From Rhodotorula mucilaginosa (Eukaryota; Basidiomycota; Microbotryomycetes; Sporidiobolales; Sporidiobolaceae): a stretch of 64,000 nt of DNA. Location: positions 992,001 through 1,056,000 of the forward strand of contig CP137868.1 of NCBI GenBank assembly GCA_034406715.1, read 5' to 3'. The position numbers and the translations under genes are program-made. The notes beneath the pieces were generated by a model. That model was not told where the DNA came from, did no database searches, and worked only from the letters and a program-made list of their open reading frames with translations. Below, piece after piece: positions 21,298 to 31,784 of this stretch. Numbering within the stretch: the stretch's first letter is position 1; each line of letters starts with the position of its first letter.

Positions 21298-23234
21298 ATG
21301 TCTTCCGAACTTCCGACCGCCGCACCTGGAGTCCGAGTACCGAAGAGGCATCGCGGAGGAACGTACCTGCGTCGTCAACTCGGAGTCGGTGCGCACAAGG
21401 GAGACCGGCACGCGGCTCGTCTCCTCAAGTCTCGTATGTTGTCGCCTCTTTTTCCTTCCAAAGAATTGACGAGCTGCTTTGGATTGGCGAAGTTCACTCA
21501 CAAACTGCGCATTTCTCTCAGACGCGATCGCTTTCCTCGGAGAGTTTGCCGGCACGACGCTCTTCACCCTGTTCGCCTTTGCCGGTACGACCGTTGCCTC
21601 TCTACCAGCGACATCAGTCACCAGTTCGGGCGCGACCGCCGATGCCGGCGCCGTTCAGCCATCGCCCAATACCTCGAGTCGTGAGTTTGCGCCACAGACC
21701 TTTCGTCCCTTCCGGAGAGCATCGCGCTGACGAATCCCGCACTACAGTACTCTATGTCGCTCTAGCCTTCGGAGTGAGTCGGTGTGCATTCACTTGGTTC
21801 ACTGGGAGAGGCCGCTCACGCGAAAGTTGCGCAGTTTTCCCTCGCCGTCAACATCCAGATCTTTGCAGGCGTCAGCGGTGAGTTCATTAGCGCGCGAATC
21901 TTACTAGGAACGCACTCTGACAGGAACTCGATCTTTAGGCGGAGTTTTCAATCCGGCTATCTCTCTCGGACTGGCGCTCATCGGAGCTCACACGCCAATC
22001 CGAGCATTGATCCTGACCGTCGCTCAAATGATCGGTTCCATCGCTGGAGCTGCTATTACTTCAGCCCTTTTACCAGGGTACGTGCTCCTCCACTGCAGAC
22101 CCTGAACCCTCCTGTAGGCGGAGCTGACCGCCAAGAGGTGAATCCGAATCAGGCCCTTGAACGTCCGTACCACCTTGGTCGCCGGCACCTCCATTGCCCG
22201 CGGACTTTTCATCGAGATGTTCTTGACCGCGTACGTCTACTAGAATGCTCCGGTCACTGTCGAGCGTGCTGACTTCGGTGATGATTTTAGCCTTCTCATG
22301 CTCACCGTGTACGTCAAACTCGCGCCCGGCAGCCTTGCCGCCCCGTCCATATGGTGCTGACCTTAGTCATTCCCTTGCAGTCTCGTCGTAACGGTCGAAA
22401 AGAGTTCCATCGGGGCCGAAGCGGGTTCGATTGCGCCGGTCTCGATTGGACTCGCCCTCTTCCTCGCAGAATTGTGCGGCGTCTTCTACACCGGCGGTAG
22501 CGTGAATCCGGCTCGCTCCTTCGGACCAGATGTCGTACTCGGGCAATTTTCTCACTACCACTGGATTTACTGATAAGTCACTTCTCTCGGGCCTTTTTTG
22601 CACGACTTGAACTCGGGGACTGACCTCGGTGTTTTCGTCCCCTTATTACGGTTGGCCCAGCTCTCGGTGCAACAGTCGCAGTCGTATTCTGGCGAGGAAT
22701 CCAGTGGGTTCACTTCGAGTTGGGACCTCGTGCGGCTGTGAGTACCTCTCCTTTCAACCCGACCCCGCTGTGACCTTCTCTTGGGGAGCGCGTTCTCCGC
22801 AGATACTGACGCTGCCACCTCACTTCTAGGGCACACCCGAGGCGTCCAAGATGCTGCTTGAGGGTCCGAAACAAGAAGATGCCGGAGCCAACACCGGTCT
22901 AAAAAATGAAGAAAGCAAGGAGAGCGGTCACAGCAACACGCCGGTGCAAGGCGATCTCCGCCACTCCATGAGCCGCCAATCGCAGAATGATGCGCGCTCG
23001 ATCCTCTCGGTCGTCTCCGCAGCTGTGCCCGAGCCACAGGACCGGATGGCGCAACTCGAGAGTTCGAATCAACGGATCGAGGCGATGCTGCGGTCCTTGA
23101 CGGCAGGTGCGGGTCATCCCGGCAGTCCAGTCACGACGGTCGCGGCGAGTATCGCTACAAAGCATCGCAAGATGTCGGGCGAAGACTCTGTGCATGGCGA
23201 GGACCAGCTGTACATGACTCCGAGCCAGATCTAG
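21298..23234 (+). CDS. Aquaporin (MIP family water channel) with long cytosolic tail
   Basis: Six-span MIP-family channel. Ten exons keep frame: 21298-21433, 21522-21680, 21748-21773, 21835-21877, 21939-22077, 22153-22230, 22291-22308, 22381-22572, 22650-22737 and 22830-23234, about 427 residues. The first pore motif is in SGGVFNPAISLGLALIG and the second in GGSVNPARSFGPDVV; the NPARSFGP form is typical of orthodox water channels rather than glycerol facilitators. Spans include AFLGEFAGTTLFTLFAFAG, PVSIGLALFLAELCG and the closing YWVGPALGATVAVVFW. The last exon adds about 135 hydrophilic residues, likely a regulated tail. Intron 22573-22649 must be removed because frame and homology (HWIYWVGP) continue across it, yet it begins ATAAGT and ends TTAC, an AT-AC intron. 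The start codon choice, after a basic stretch, is the only in-frame ATG nearby. Confidence 0.9.
22573..22649 (+). other. Apparent AT-AC intron in the aquaporin gene
   Basis: The 77-nt intron starts ATAAGT and ends TTAC, with a CTGAC branch-like site about 30 nt before its end. Both flanks split the tryptophan codon of IYWVGP (TG / G). No GT donor or AG acceptor nearby gives an open frame that keeps this motif. The donor ATAAGT resembles the U2-type rather than the U12-type AT-AC class (ATATCC). Confidence 0.75.
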
Positions 23235-23337
23235 GTAGACCTCGCCCTTCGCCCTTCGCCCGACGCCCTCCTCTCTCCCAGTCTCCCACATTATATAGTA
23301 GCCTGAATCGCGTACTTGAGATAATCGGCGCACATAA

Positions 23338-25744
23338 TTAATCATACACCTTCCATGCTTCCTTGGCCATCGCGAACCGGTTCCGATCGCCTTGCGGCAG
23401 GTTGCCGACGGTGTACACCGACGTTTGCGGGACAATGTCGGGCAGGGTACCTCTTTTGCAACACAGAATAGCGGACAAGTACAAAGGCTTAGACAAGGAG
23501 CAGAAAGACGTCCGTTCTTGCTCAAGCGAAGGAGGATTTCGAGACGCTCTCGTCGGTACGGCTCGCCGACTCGCGGTGGATGGGCTGACCATACTTGTCC
23601 TCTCCATCCTTTTCGACGTCGTGGGTGTACGGCTTGGGGTCTTCGACTGCGCCAGAGCAGAAGCAGAGGAAGAGTCAGCGTCCGCGTCGGCTACTGAAGA
23701 AAGAGAGAGAAGATCGAAACTGAGCTCACGTTCTTCGATCTCGTCCCGGCCCGCGCCGACCTCGAAGGCAGCCTTGCCTTTCTCGAAGTGAGAGCCGTGT
23801 TGCTCGGCTCCAATGAGACAGCAACCGATGATCCAAGCGGCGACGACCTGGAAACGCAGGCGAGTGGCGAAAGTCAGCGCAAGTATTTTCGGCCGTCGGA
23901 AAGCTGGCGTATGCGTACTCCGATGAGAATGGCACCAATCTTTCCATAGTCCGGCTTGCCGTCCTTGGTCTTGATGTTGTCGCCGGCCACACTCTCGATT
24001 TGTGCGGCCGAGGAGGAAACCATGTTGCCCAGTTGCTGTTTTCGATGCCGACGACAAGTCGCCAGGTCAGCGAGAAAGCGCCAAGGAGTTCCCAGGCGGA
24101 GTATACACGTACGTAGGCCAAGCCTGGAAAAACGCCACGGAACGCAACAGGACTTAATTCGGTTAGGTAGATGGGAACAACGCCCCAGGCGCCTTGAACG
24201 CCGAACTGGACGAAAAATGCTCCAGCCGCAAGGCCGCCGAACTGGTTCGGCAAGAGCCACAAGGGTAGAAAAGCGCAAGTCCTGCGAGAGGTATTCGTCA
24301 ACATTATGACTCATGAATAGGCGAGCACTGTGTGCGGCGCGCGGCGTCGAAATGCCGCGAAATTGATGGCAAACCGTTCCTCACGCCGCAGTGCCGGTTG
24401 TGACAAGACAGAAGACTCACCATACGCAGAAGACGATGATGGTGAGGCGACGACCGAGGAATTGCGAAACGTAGCCGGCGATAGTGCCGCCAGCGATCTA
24501 GGAACAGGAGGGAAAGTGGTGGATCAGTCGTCTGCACGTACAATTTGCACACTGTGATTATAGGCGAATAACTTACGGCTCCGCAATTCCCGATGATAGT
24601 GGCGATGGTGGACAGGTGCGCCGAGAGACCCTTCGACTTTTGCATGTAAGACGGATAGATGTCTTGCGAGCCGTGCGAGAAGAAGTTGAAACCCTGCGAG
24701 GGCGAGATACGCGTCAAGATCTCGCTCTAGCACTTACACATGAAGCTTAAGAGTTCTTACCGTCATTAGGCAGATGGCGAAGATGCATCGGATCCAGTGA
24801 AGCTTGACGGCGCGACCGGCTTCTTTGAGGAAGATGCGACTCTTCTCTCGCGAAGAGACGACGGTTCCGCTCGCCTTCTCGGCGTTGCGACGGTCGATAA
24901 AGGCCTGAGACTCGGGCAAGAGAAGGCGGATAAAAGCCTGCGAAAGCGGGAAACAAGAGATCAGAAAAGGACGGTTCACCAGCATCGGGGAGCATCGGGA
25001 GGCCAGCGCAGCGAGACTCACTGCGAAAGCCGACACAGCGGCAGCAAAGTAGAACAGCACCCGCCAGTTGCCATGCTTAGCGACTTCGGTGAGGTTGAGG
25101 ACGGCCGCGAGGAGGTATCCGACGGCGTATCCTTGCTGGAGGATGCCGGAGAAGAAACCGCGGGCTTCCACCGGCATGTTCTCGAGGGCTGTAGCGGCTG
25201 ACAAACCCCAGATCCCACCCATAGACACTCCGAAGGCAGATCTAAGTCCGAGGAATTGCGGGAAGGTTTTGGCGTAGGCGGTTCCGAGGGACAAAACGCC
25301 GCAGATTAAAAGGTCGGCGATCAACGGGTACTTCCTCCCATACCGGTCGCCGAGCAGACCGAAGATGATAGCGCCGAGCGGTCGGAAGAGAAGTGTAAGG
25401 GTGATGCTGGTCGTGATGGTGCCGAGGGGTTTGTCGAAGTACGTCGTCAGGCGCGTGTTCGAAAGCGAAACGGAGAAAAAGTCTGTGACACGTTGCGTTA
25501 GCCCACGGCCGTCAAGCGCTCTCCAAGCGGACATACCGATCGCATCCACAGTCCACGCGAGCCAGCCCGAGAAGAAGAGTAGGTACTGCATCAGGGTGAG
25601 GGACTTCATGACCGTCCAGACGTTGATGGACGCATCGCGCTGTTTCGGACCTTGGTTAGCAGTCTTTACGTGAACAAAAGTCCTAGAGCATAAAGCGTAG
25701 TGACTCACGCTCGATTTGGGAGGCGGTCGAGGGAGATTGGCCAC
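23338..25744 (-). CDS. JEN1: Jen1-type monocarboxylate/proton symporter (MFS)
   Basis: Major-facilitator carrier of the Jen1 lactate/pyruvate subgroup. Exons 25744-25709, 25639-25537, 25482-25022, 24937-24761, 24693-24577, 24497-24421, 24281-24113, 24035-23919, 23847-23730, then the 3' end. Diagnostic features are the FRPLGAIIFGLLGDRYGRKY loop between spans 2 and 3, GGIWGLSAATALENMP, QQGYAVGYLLAAVLNL, NFFSHGSQDIYPSY (close to the Jen NX(S/T)HXSQDXXPT signature) and GVVPIYLTELSPVAFRG. The 3' end has two models: the last exon reads from 23646 to a stop at 23522 (about 499 residues), or it splices at 23590/23450 to a final exon ending at 23338 (about 514 residues) whose GTLPDIVPQTSVYTVGNLP looks coding. 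Substrates are lactate, pyruvate and acetate in yeast; here that is inferred. Confidence 0.88.
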
Positions 25745-26634
25745 TGCAGAGAGGGTCGCGAGGGAGGCCGATCAGCTCGCGAAAGAGCGGGCACGAAAAA
25801 AGCGCTGCGAAACCCACCGAATTTCTGAAGGATGCTCGCCATGCTGTATAGACGTCTTTGACGAGCAGGCTAGCTGTGTCCAGCAGTCTATCGTCGACGG
25901 AGAGAGGAGTGAGGAGGGAGAAAAGACAATCAGGGATGAGAAGCAGCCGCTACCCCAACTCTGGAGCTCCTTCCGAGCCCTCCACCCCTTCGGTAAGCAC
26001 GATCGAATGGGGTGGGCGCGACGGTACATGATTGTCGTTTAATTTGGACCCTTCACTTGCAGGGCGGAACGCGGTGCGACGCCTCCAAATCACCGATAGG
26101 GTGGGGGTGCAACTTGACCAAATTTGGACCTTCGCAGCGCTCGATCAAGAGCGAGAGCTTGTCAAGCGCACAAAAAGCCTGGAGATGTTCTTCTCGTCTC
26201 GCATGCACCGGGAGAAGCCGCGAGTTGTATTTATCCGGCTCCGAGGCGACCCGTCATTGACCTCGTGGAGGCGCAACATCAGCGAAAAGTACGCTTCGCG
26301 CAACTTATCGCCCACGAACGCATGCGAGCGATAGAGTTTCTCAGTGGAGCGATGACGACGCCGTAGCATGTATACAATAGCAGAACAGGCTTATGCACGT
26401 TGCTCAGCATGCGCAGTCGACCGCTCGCAGCGCCGGAGCGAGTCGCTTGGGTAGCTGCAGGCTGCTCACCCAGTCAAGTGCGTCATGTATAGGGCGGGGG
26501 CGAAGGTGATAAGCTGGGTCACGGTCAGGATAAGGACAGTAGCAAGCGTTTGACACACTGGCTGCAAGAGACCGACTCGACCGCCGAAATCGCATCAGAG
26601 AGGGAAGACCTGCAATTGCAGTACCATGATGAGC
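25745..26634. other. Intergenic, upstream of the Jen1-type gene
   Basis: Nearly 900 nt without a supported gene, expected to be the Jen1-type promoter plus the exonuclease 3' UTR. It has two copies of AATTTGGACC exactly 80 nt apart (26041 and 26121) and GTGGGG-type runs near 26100 that resemble CreA/Mig1 sites. No sizeable ORF has protein-like composition. Confidence 0.5.
26118..26127. promoter_or_regulatory. Perfect CArG box CCAAATTTGG
   Basis: A palindrome matching CC(A/T)6GG, the SRF-type MADS-box site, about 375 nt before the Jen1-type start. Its right half is also one of the two AATTTGGACC repeats. Function is inferred from the motif only. Confidence 0.35.
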
Positions 26635-29367
26635 TTAGTCAGTCGCCGCTGCAGACACCCTGGCTGCATGCTTTTCCCGCAACCCGCCCGCAAGTGTTCC
26701 ATGCTCCTCCAACATCCGTTCCGGCCAATCGCCAATCTCGTCCATGGCGGCCACGAGACGCGAAAGGTCCCAAGCGACCGAGATCTCGTGTTCCTCGAGG
26801 GTCGCGTGCGCGTTGAGCAGGTTCCAGACGACCGTGACGGGTTTGACGGGCCTGGTCGCGCTCATTCGAGTGGTGACCTCGGCGAGTGGTAGCTCGTGTC
26901 GGTGGAAGAGGGAGAACGCTTCGAACTTGCGCTGAGAGAGAACTTGTTCCGGCGTCGTTGGCACCGTCGCCGCGGGCGCGTCGGGAGCAGACTGCGGCTT
27001 TGTGCGACTGGCAGGCAGTCGAGGATCGGGTGAAGCCACCGAGGCGACTCCGACGGGTGCGAATCCGCTCCAGTGGTTGAACGGGCGTAGCGAGAGCTCG
27101 ATCAACTCGTCCTCGATCCGTTCCGGCGAGACGGACGCGAGAGTCTGGATCTGTCGCACAACCTGCACCGAGGCGTAGACGTCGTTGGCGGCGTCTAAAG
27201 GCGCGAAGGTCAGCGTTTTGTTCCCTCCGCCGGAACAACGACTCGATCGACTTACACTCCATCTGCTGCGCGTCGAGCGCTGCCGACCACCTGCCGGTCC
27301 GCACGGTCGTCTCCTTCCGCAAGAACTGGTCGAGGTACAATCCTGTGAGCTCCTGTAGGCCAATCAGGCCTTTGCGTTGCCGGCCGACGTAGCGGGACGG
27401 GTCGTAGTGGTGCACGACGGCGTTGATGTCGAGCGTCCCTCGCGAGCGGATCGAAAAGTCACGCTGCAGTTTGGACGCGTCGCCGGCAATCTGGACTCCG
27501 AGCTTGATCCGAATGGGGTCCTCGGCGAGTTTCTGCAGCGCCGGCGGGAAGCGCTTCATCTTGGCGATATGCACGAGGAGGATCGTCTTCTCGTCGCAGA
27601 TCTGCGCCAGCGCCGTCTTGCCCTGCGTCCGGTAGCCCGAAAAAGAGTCCCATTCGAGGTCTGTGTGCGAGCATCTCCTGTCAGTCTGGTCCCCCAAATC
27701 GGACACTCAGGCGAGCAACTCGTACCGAAGCCGAGTGGGCTGTAAACTCGCGAGTCAGCAGGGTCTCCGTGCAGCAAACGGAGCACGAAAGACTCACCCA
27801 GTCATCTTGTCTAGTCCCTGCTCAACGACAGCCTCATCCGACGTGTAGACAAGCCTCGCGTCTTTGTTCCAACTCTTGTAGCTAAAAGTGCGCGGCCAGC
27901 GCTGGCGGAACTGCGCTTGTCGTTCGGCGTGATCGGAAGCTTTGCTGTCGCGCTTGAAACGGGCGAGAGCTCGAGCATCGGCCGGACGACGAGGGGCGGG
28001 CTCGCGCGCGGGCGAGGGAGGAGCCCGAGCGAGCGCAGGAGGCGGCATGGTCGGCGGGCGCGCGAAGAAGCCTGGTACCGCGGGCTCCCGGTGTGATGTT
28101 CGCAAATCCACGTTGTCGGCTGCTTCCGTCGTCGGTGCTGCGTCACGACGCCGCCGTGACACGATCACGATTTCCTCCTCGTCGCTTTCCTCCATCGCGG
28201 CCACGCGCGGCGAGGGTCGACTGCTTGCCGCGAGAGGACCGACATCGCTCGGTCGCTTCTCTGATACTTCCGGAGAAGAGGAGCAGAGGTCGATCGCCGA
28301 GACGGTCGAGTACTGGCGGCGGAGTTCGGCCGGCGATTGCTGGCTCAGGATCTCGAGAAGCGACGACGTGCGCGAGAGATCGCCCAGAATTGACGCAGGA
28401 GTAGCACTCGTCGTCGGACTTCTCGGAGACGCGCTCGATCCGGAAGCGTGCCGTTCTGGTGCCTCAGGAGTTTGAGGCGCGTTGGAGCCAGCCTCCTCTT
28501 CGAGCTCAATGTCTTGCGTAAAGTCGATTCCAGCGACGAGCGCATCAAGCTCTTCCTGAGAGAGCGTGACTGGTTGTTTCGTCGAATGCTGGCTAGTGCG
28601 GACGGCGTCCTGCTCGAACTCGCGAACGAAATCGTCGTCAAAGTCGATCCCTTCGACGAGCAGGTCGAGGTCCTCCTGCGTCCAGCGAGGGATGACCTGT
28701 GACGTAGGAGGCGCTTGCGTTTTGGTCTGAGCGCCGGAGGAAACGATTGCTGGGCTCGAAGGGGCGGTAGCTGACGACGCATTCCAGCTTTTCGGCATCC
28801 ACGAGACGGGCGAAGACTGCGTTCCGAGCTGGCGGTGGGAGGTGCTGCGGGCTGCCTCGGTGTCAGCTCACAATTCGTTTCAGCGGGCGGCAAGCGTGAT
28901 TAGAGAGCCAGCTCAGCTCACCTGGACGTCCTCGCCTGCTTCTTTACCGGACTGACACCCACTTCTCGAGGGCGAGGGCGTGACGCCTCATCGCGCGCTG
29001 CTTTCGCCTGGCCGAAAGCGAACCGGATCGGATCGCCAGGCTGCCATTCGCGGTCTCCTCCTCCTCGCCTTGCTGTCTGCGACTCTGACGCCCTCTCGGG
29101 GCCTGCACCGCCGCTCGAGCCTCCCGCCTGCGCATCGGTCGCGGCTACGTCCGGCACAGCGAAGCGTATAGGATCTCCAGGTTGCCACGTCGACGCTGGC
29201 GATGACTGCATGGCGCTGCTGCTGCTGCTGCTGCCCCTCGTCGGCAGAGTCGATGTTGGACGATGCGGATGAGCAGCGGCGCCACAGCGGAGAGAGCTGC
29301 GGATCCGGCGGGGCGACGTAGGCGGCGAGACGCTGCTTCGAGAGCCGAAGCGGATCACCGCAGCCAT
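26635..29367 (-). CDS. WRN-type DEDDy 3'-5' exonuclease with N-terminal acidic repeats
   Basis: Exons 29367-28922, 28844-27798, 27739-27726, 27660-27256 and 27194-26635 keep frame, about 823 residues. The exonuclease domain (about residues 490-660) has all DEDDy parts: GPLGFDLEWDSF, QIAGDASKLQRDF, and YAANDVYASVQ. It is of the WRN exonuclease type and lacks any helicase, like plant WEX and animal EXD proteins. The third exon is only 14 nt and supplies the start of GPLGFDLEW. The N-terminal part has two copies of WQPGDPIRFA, then two acidic modules, TQEDLDLLVEGIDFDDDF and SQEELDALVAGIDFTQDI. These look like short protein-docking motifs. A helical C-terminal tail ends near TLAGGLREKHAARV. A role in DNA repair or replication is likely by family but unproven. 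The first methionine (29367) is chosen because no upstream exon was evident. Confidence 0.85.
27726..27739 (-). other. 14-nt microexon of the exonuclease gene
   Basis: CCCACTCGGCTTCG is flanked by TTTACAG and GTACGA. Including it turns the joined protein into TGPLGFDLEW, the canonical start of WRN-type exonuclease motif I. Skipping it breaks the frame before the catalytic DLEW. Confidence 0.8.
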
Positions 29368-29746
29368 TCAGATGAGCGTGCTCGCAATCCAACAGTCGAG
29401 CAGAGGGCGGATGGACGAGCGACAGAAAGCGAACAGCGGTCTTCAGCAACGACAAGTCGTCTGTCCGCCGGCTCGATCTGGTGACAAAAGCTGCACTATA
29501 CTCGGCAGACAGCGTGACAAGCTCTACGATGCTATCCTCAAGAACGCAAAAAAGGAAAACCTCCAAGTTCGGACTTCGAGTCCCTTTTCCCCCCTTCACT
29601 TCTTCCAAATCTAGATTGCGATGCCGGAGGTCGGTCCTACCAGCTCCAGTATACGCTTGTCCACAGATGCTCCACGCGCCAGGATACGGATCGTCTAGCC
29701 GATATTGCCGCTGGCGGGCCGGGGGCTCAGCCCCGCGACGACGTTT
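29368..29746. other. Short intergenic between exonuclease and methyltransferase genes
   Basis: The 379-nt spacer should hold the exonuclease promoter and the methyltransferase 3' UTR. No ORF or clear motif was supported. Confidence 0.45.
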
Positions 29747-31578
29747 TTACAATTTCCTCGCCGTCCAGAACGCGGCCGTGTACTGATGTTGCAAGAGCGA
29801 GCGCGGATTCGTCGTGTAGCACGTCTTGACCTCCCGTTCGTTCTGCACGTCGTAAGGTATCATGAAAAGTCAGTCAAGAGCGGCGGAAAGAGCGAGCAGC
29901 TAGGTGGCGCGAAAGAACGAACCGAGATCTCGAACCCAATCTTGCGCGCGACGGCTTTGACATCTTCGAGCGGCAACTCGAGCGAACTCGCGTCCCGGTC
30001 GTTCTCGAAATGCCACAGCGTCGGACCTTTTTTGTGCAAGAGGGATGAGAAACGTTTCTTCCGCAGAACAAACAAAAGGACGACGCCTCACCGCAGTTGA
30101 TCCAGAGGCCGCCGGGTTTCAGGAGACCGTGAATGGTTTGGAGGTACTCGACGACGTTGCGAGCCGTGTCGAGGAAGAAGCAAGTGACGCAAACGTCCCA
30201 CGAGCCTGTTAAAGCCAACGTTCTGGGCGCGTCAGCCGTGTTCGTTCTTCGTACGAGTCCTCAACAGCTATCTTTTCTTCGCGCTTAAGCACTTTACGTA
30301 CCGGGTGCGTCACCGTATACTTCGAGGAAATCGCCCGCCGCGAACGAAAAGTCGGCCGGCCCGCCGGCGATCTCGTTCGGGTTCACGTCGGGCAAGTAGC
30401 ACGGCGTGAGGAGGTCCTCTCGCGAGCGGATGTTGCTCAGAGAGTGTAGATACGGGTAGAGGGGTATCGAGTTTGGTTCGGGGGCGTGGTTGAGGATGTA
30501 GGCGGACGCGATGAGCTGACGCGGAGGAAAAGGGGTTAGTAAAATTGTCGGTGCGAAGCGTTCTTCGCCTGGGTCCAGTATGTGAACGAGAGCTTGAGCG
30601 ACAGGAGTCAAGCTCACCATGTGTAACGAGAACTCGTTCGCTTGGCAAGAGAATCCTGAGGATACGGTCTTTTTGAGCGACGGACCGTCGATGGGCACGA
30701 GAGTTGGGAGCAAGCTGACTGACCTCGGCGAACAATCTCCCACGCCAGGCGACCGAGTCCTGCTCCCGGCACGAGGACGCGAATCTCGGCTCTGCGTGCG
30801 TATTTCGAAGAGGTAGCGATGTTGAGTACCAGACAAGCAGACCCGCCCAGGCAGAAAGAATGCAGCGCACCTTGCGTCGGAGGTCAGGTCGGAGTAGTGA
30901 GATTCGAGGTGTTCGAGGATGGGACCATAAGTTGTATCCCGCTCGTACTTTCCCTGCGATTACAGCTGCGGTCAGCGGGAAGCCATGGTGTAAGACCCCT
31001 CAAAGGGCGCTCACGGAGTCGGACCAATCTCGGACGCATTGTCGGAGGGTGCTTCGGAGCCGCTGTGAATCCTCGCCGTTAGTTTCGGAGGGTCACTCGA
31101 CGAGAAGAATCAGTGCTCACGTCGTGGTCGGCGTCGGTGGGTGCCGGGGCGTCGAGCGCGGCGTCTGGTGGCGGCGGGAACGGGTTCTCGTCGATCATCT
31201 TTTGCACCAAGTCGGCATTCTGCAGGAGCTTTTCGTCGATCTGCTCGCAGTCGCAGGGATGCGCAGTCAGCGATGGACTCCTGCGCGGGATACATCTGCG
31301 CCCAAAAACGTGGGGTTTGACGAGTTGACGCAACTGACCTCGCGGAGGAGTGCGCTGTAGTCACCGAGGAGTTCCCTGTGCAATTTCGGGAGGGCATAGT
31401 AGTCTGCCCTGCGTCTCTGGTTCGCGCTGAGGCTGGCTTGGCGGTACGAGTCGAAAGTTGCCTGAACAGTCGCCTGATGCTGCGCTTCCGAGTCTGCGCC
31501 GGACGGAGCGTGATCGTGCGCAGACGCTGCTCCGTGAGAATGCGCGTGATTCCCTTCTCCATGCATATGTCCGTGCAT
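29747..31578 (-). CDS. CARNMT1: Carnosine N-methyltransferase family protein (N2227 domain)
   Basis: SAM-dependent methyltransferase of the N2227/CARNMT1 family; animal members methylate carnosine to anserine and histidine Npi in some proteins. Ten exons keep frame, about 374 residues: 31578-31339, 31240-31121, 31062-31015, 30953-30871, 30791-30724, 30655-30618, 30515-30302, 30205-30092, 30026-29923 and 29842-29747. SAM motif I is [16 protein letters not shown]. Family blocks are [87 protein letters not shown], and [15 protein letters not shown]. The N-terminus is histidine-rich ([16 protein letters not shown]), which is unusual and could bind metal or be a substrate mimic. Fungal substrates are not known; protein histidine methylation is a possible role. 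A GTTCGT donor is used at 29922. The gene starts 206 nt from the divergent NPT1. Confidence 0.92.
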
Positions 31579-31784
31579 CCTGTCCGTCTATCGCGTTCCG
31601 CTCGTTTGCCTCGTGAAAGTCGAAAGAGAGCGACTTTGGCTTCCGCACCTTCTCTTCGAGCCGCTCGCCGCAGCTGCTCACGTGCATAGCCTGGTCAGAA
31701 GGCATCTGCCTGCTTATCCAGTCCGCTCCTCCGCCGCTCATCCTCTGTCAGGCGAGTTCCGCACCGCCCCGAATCGATTCCGTC

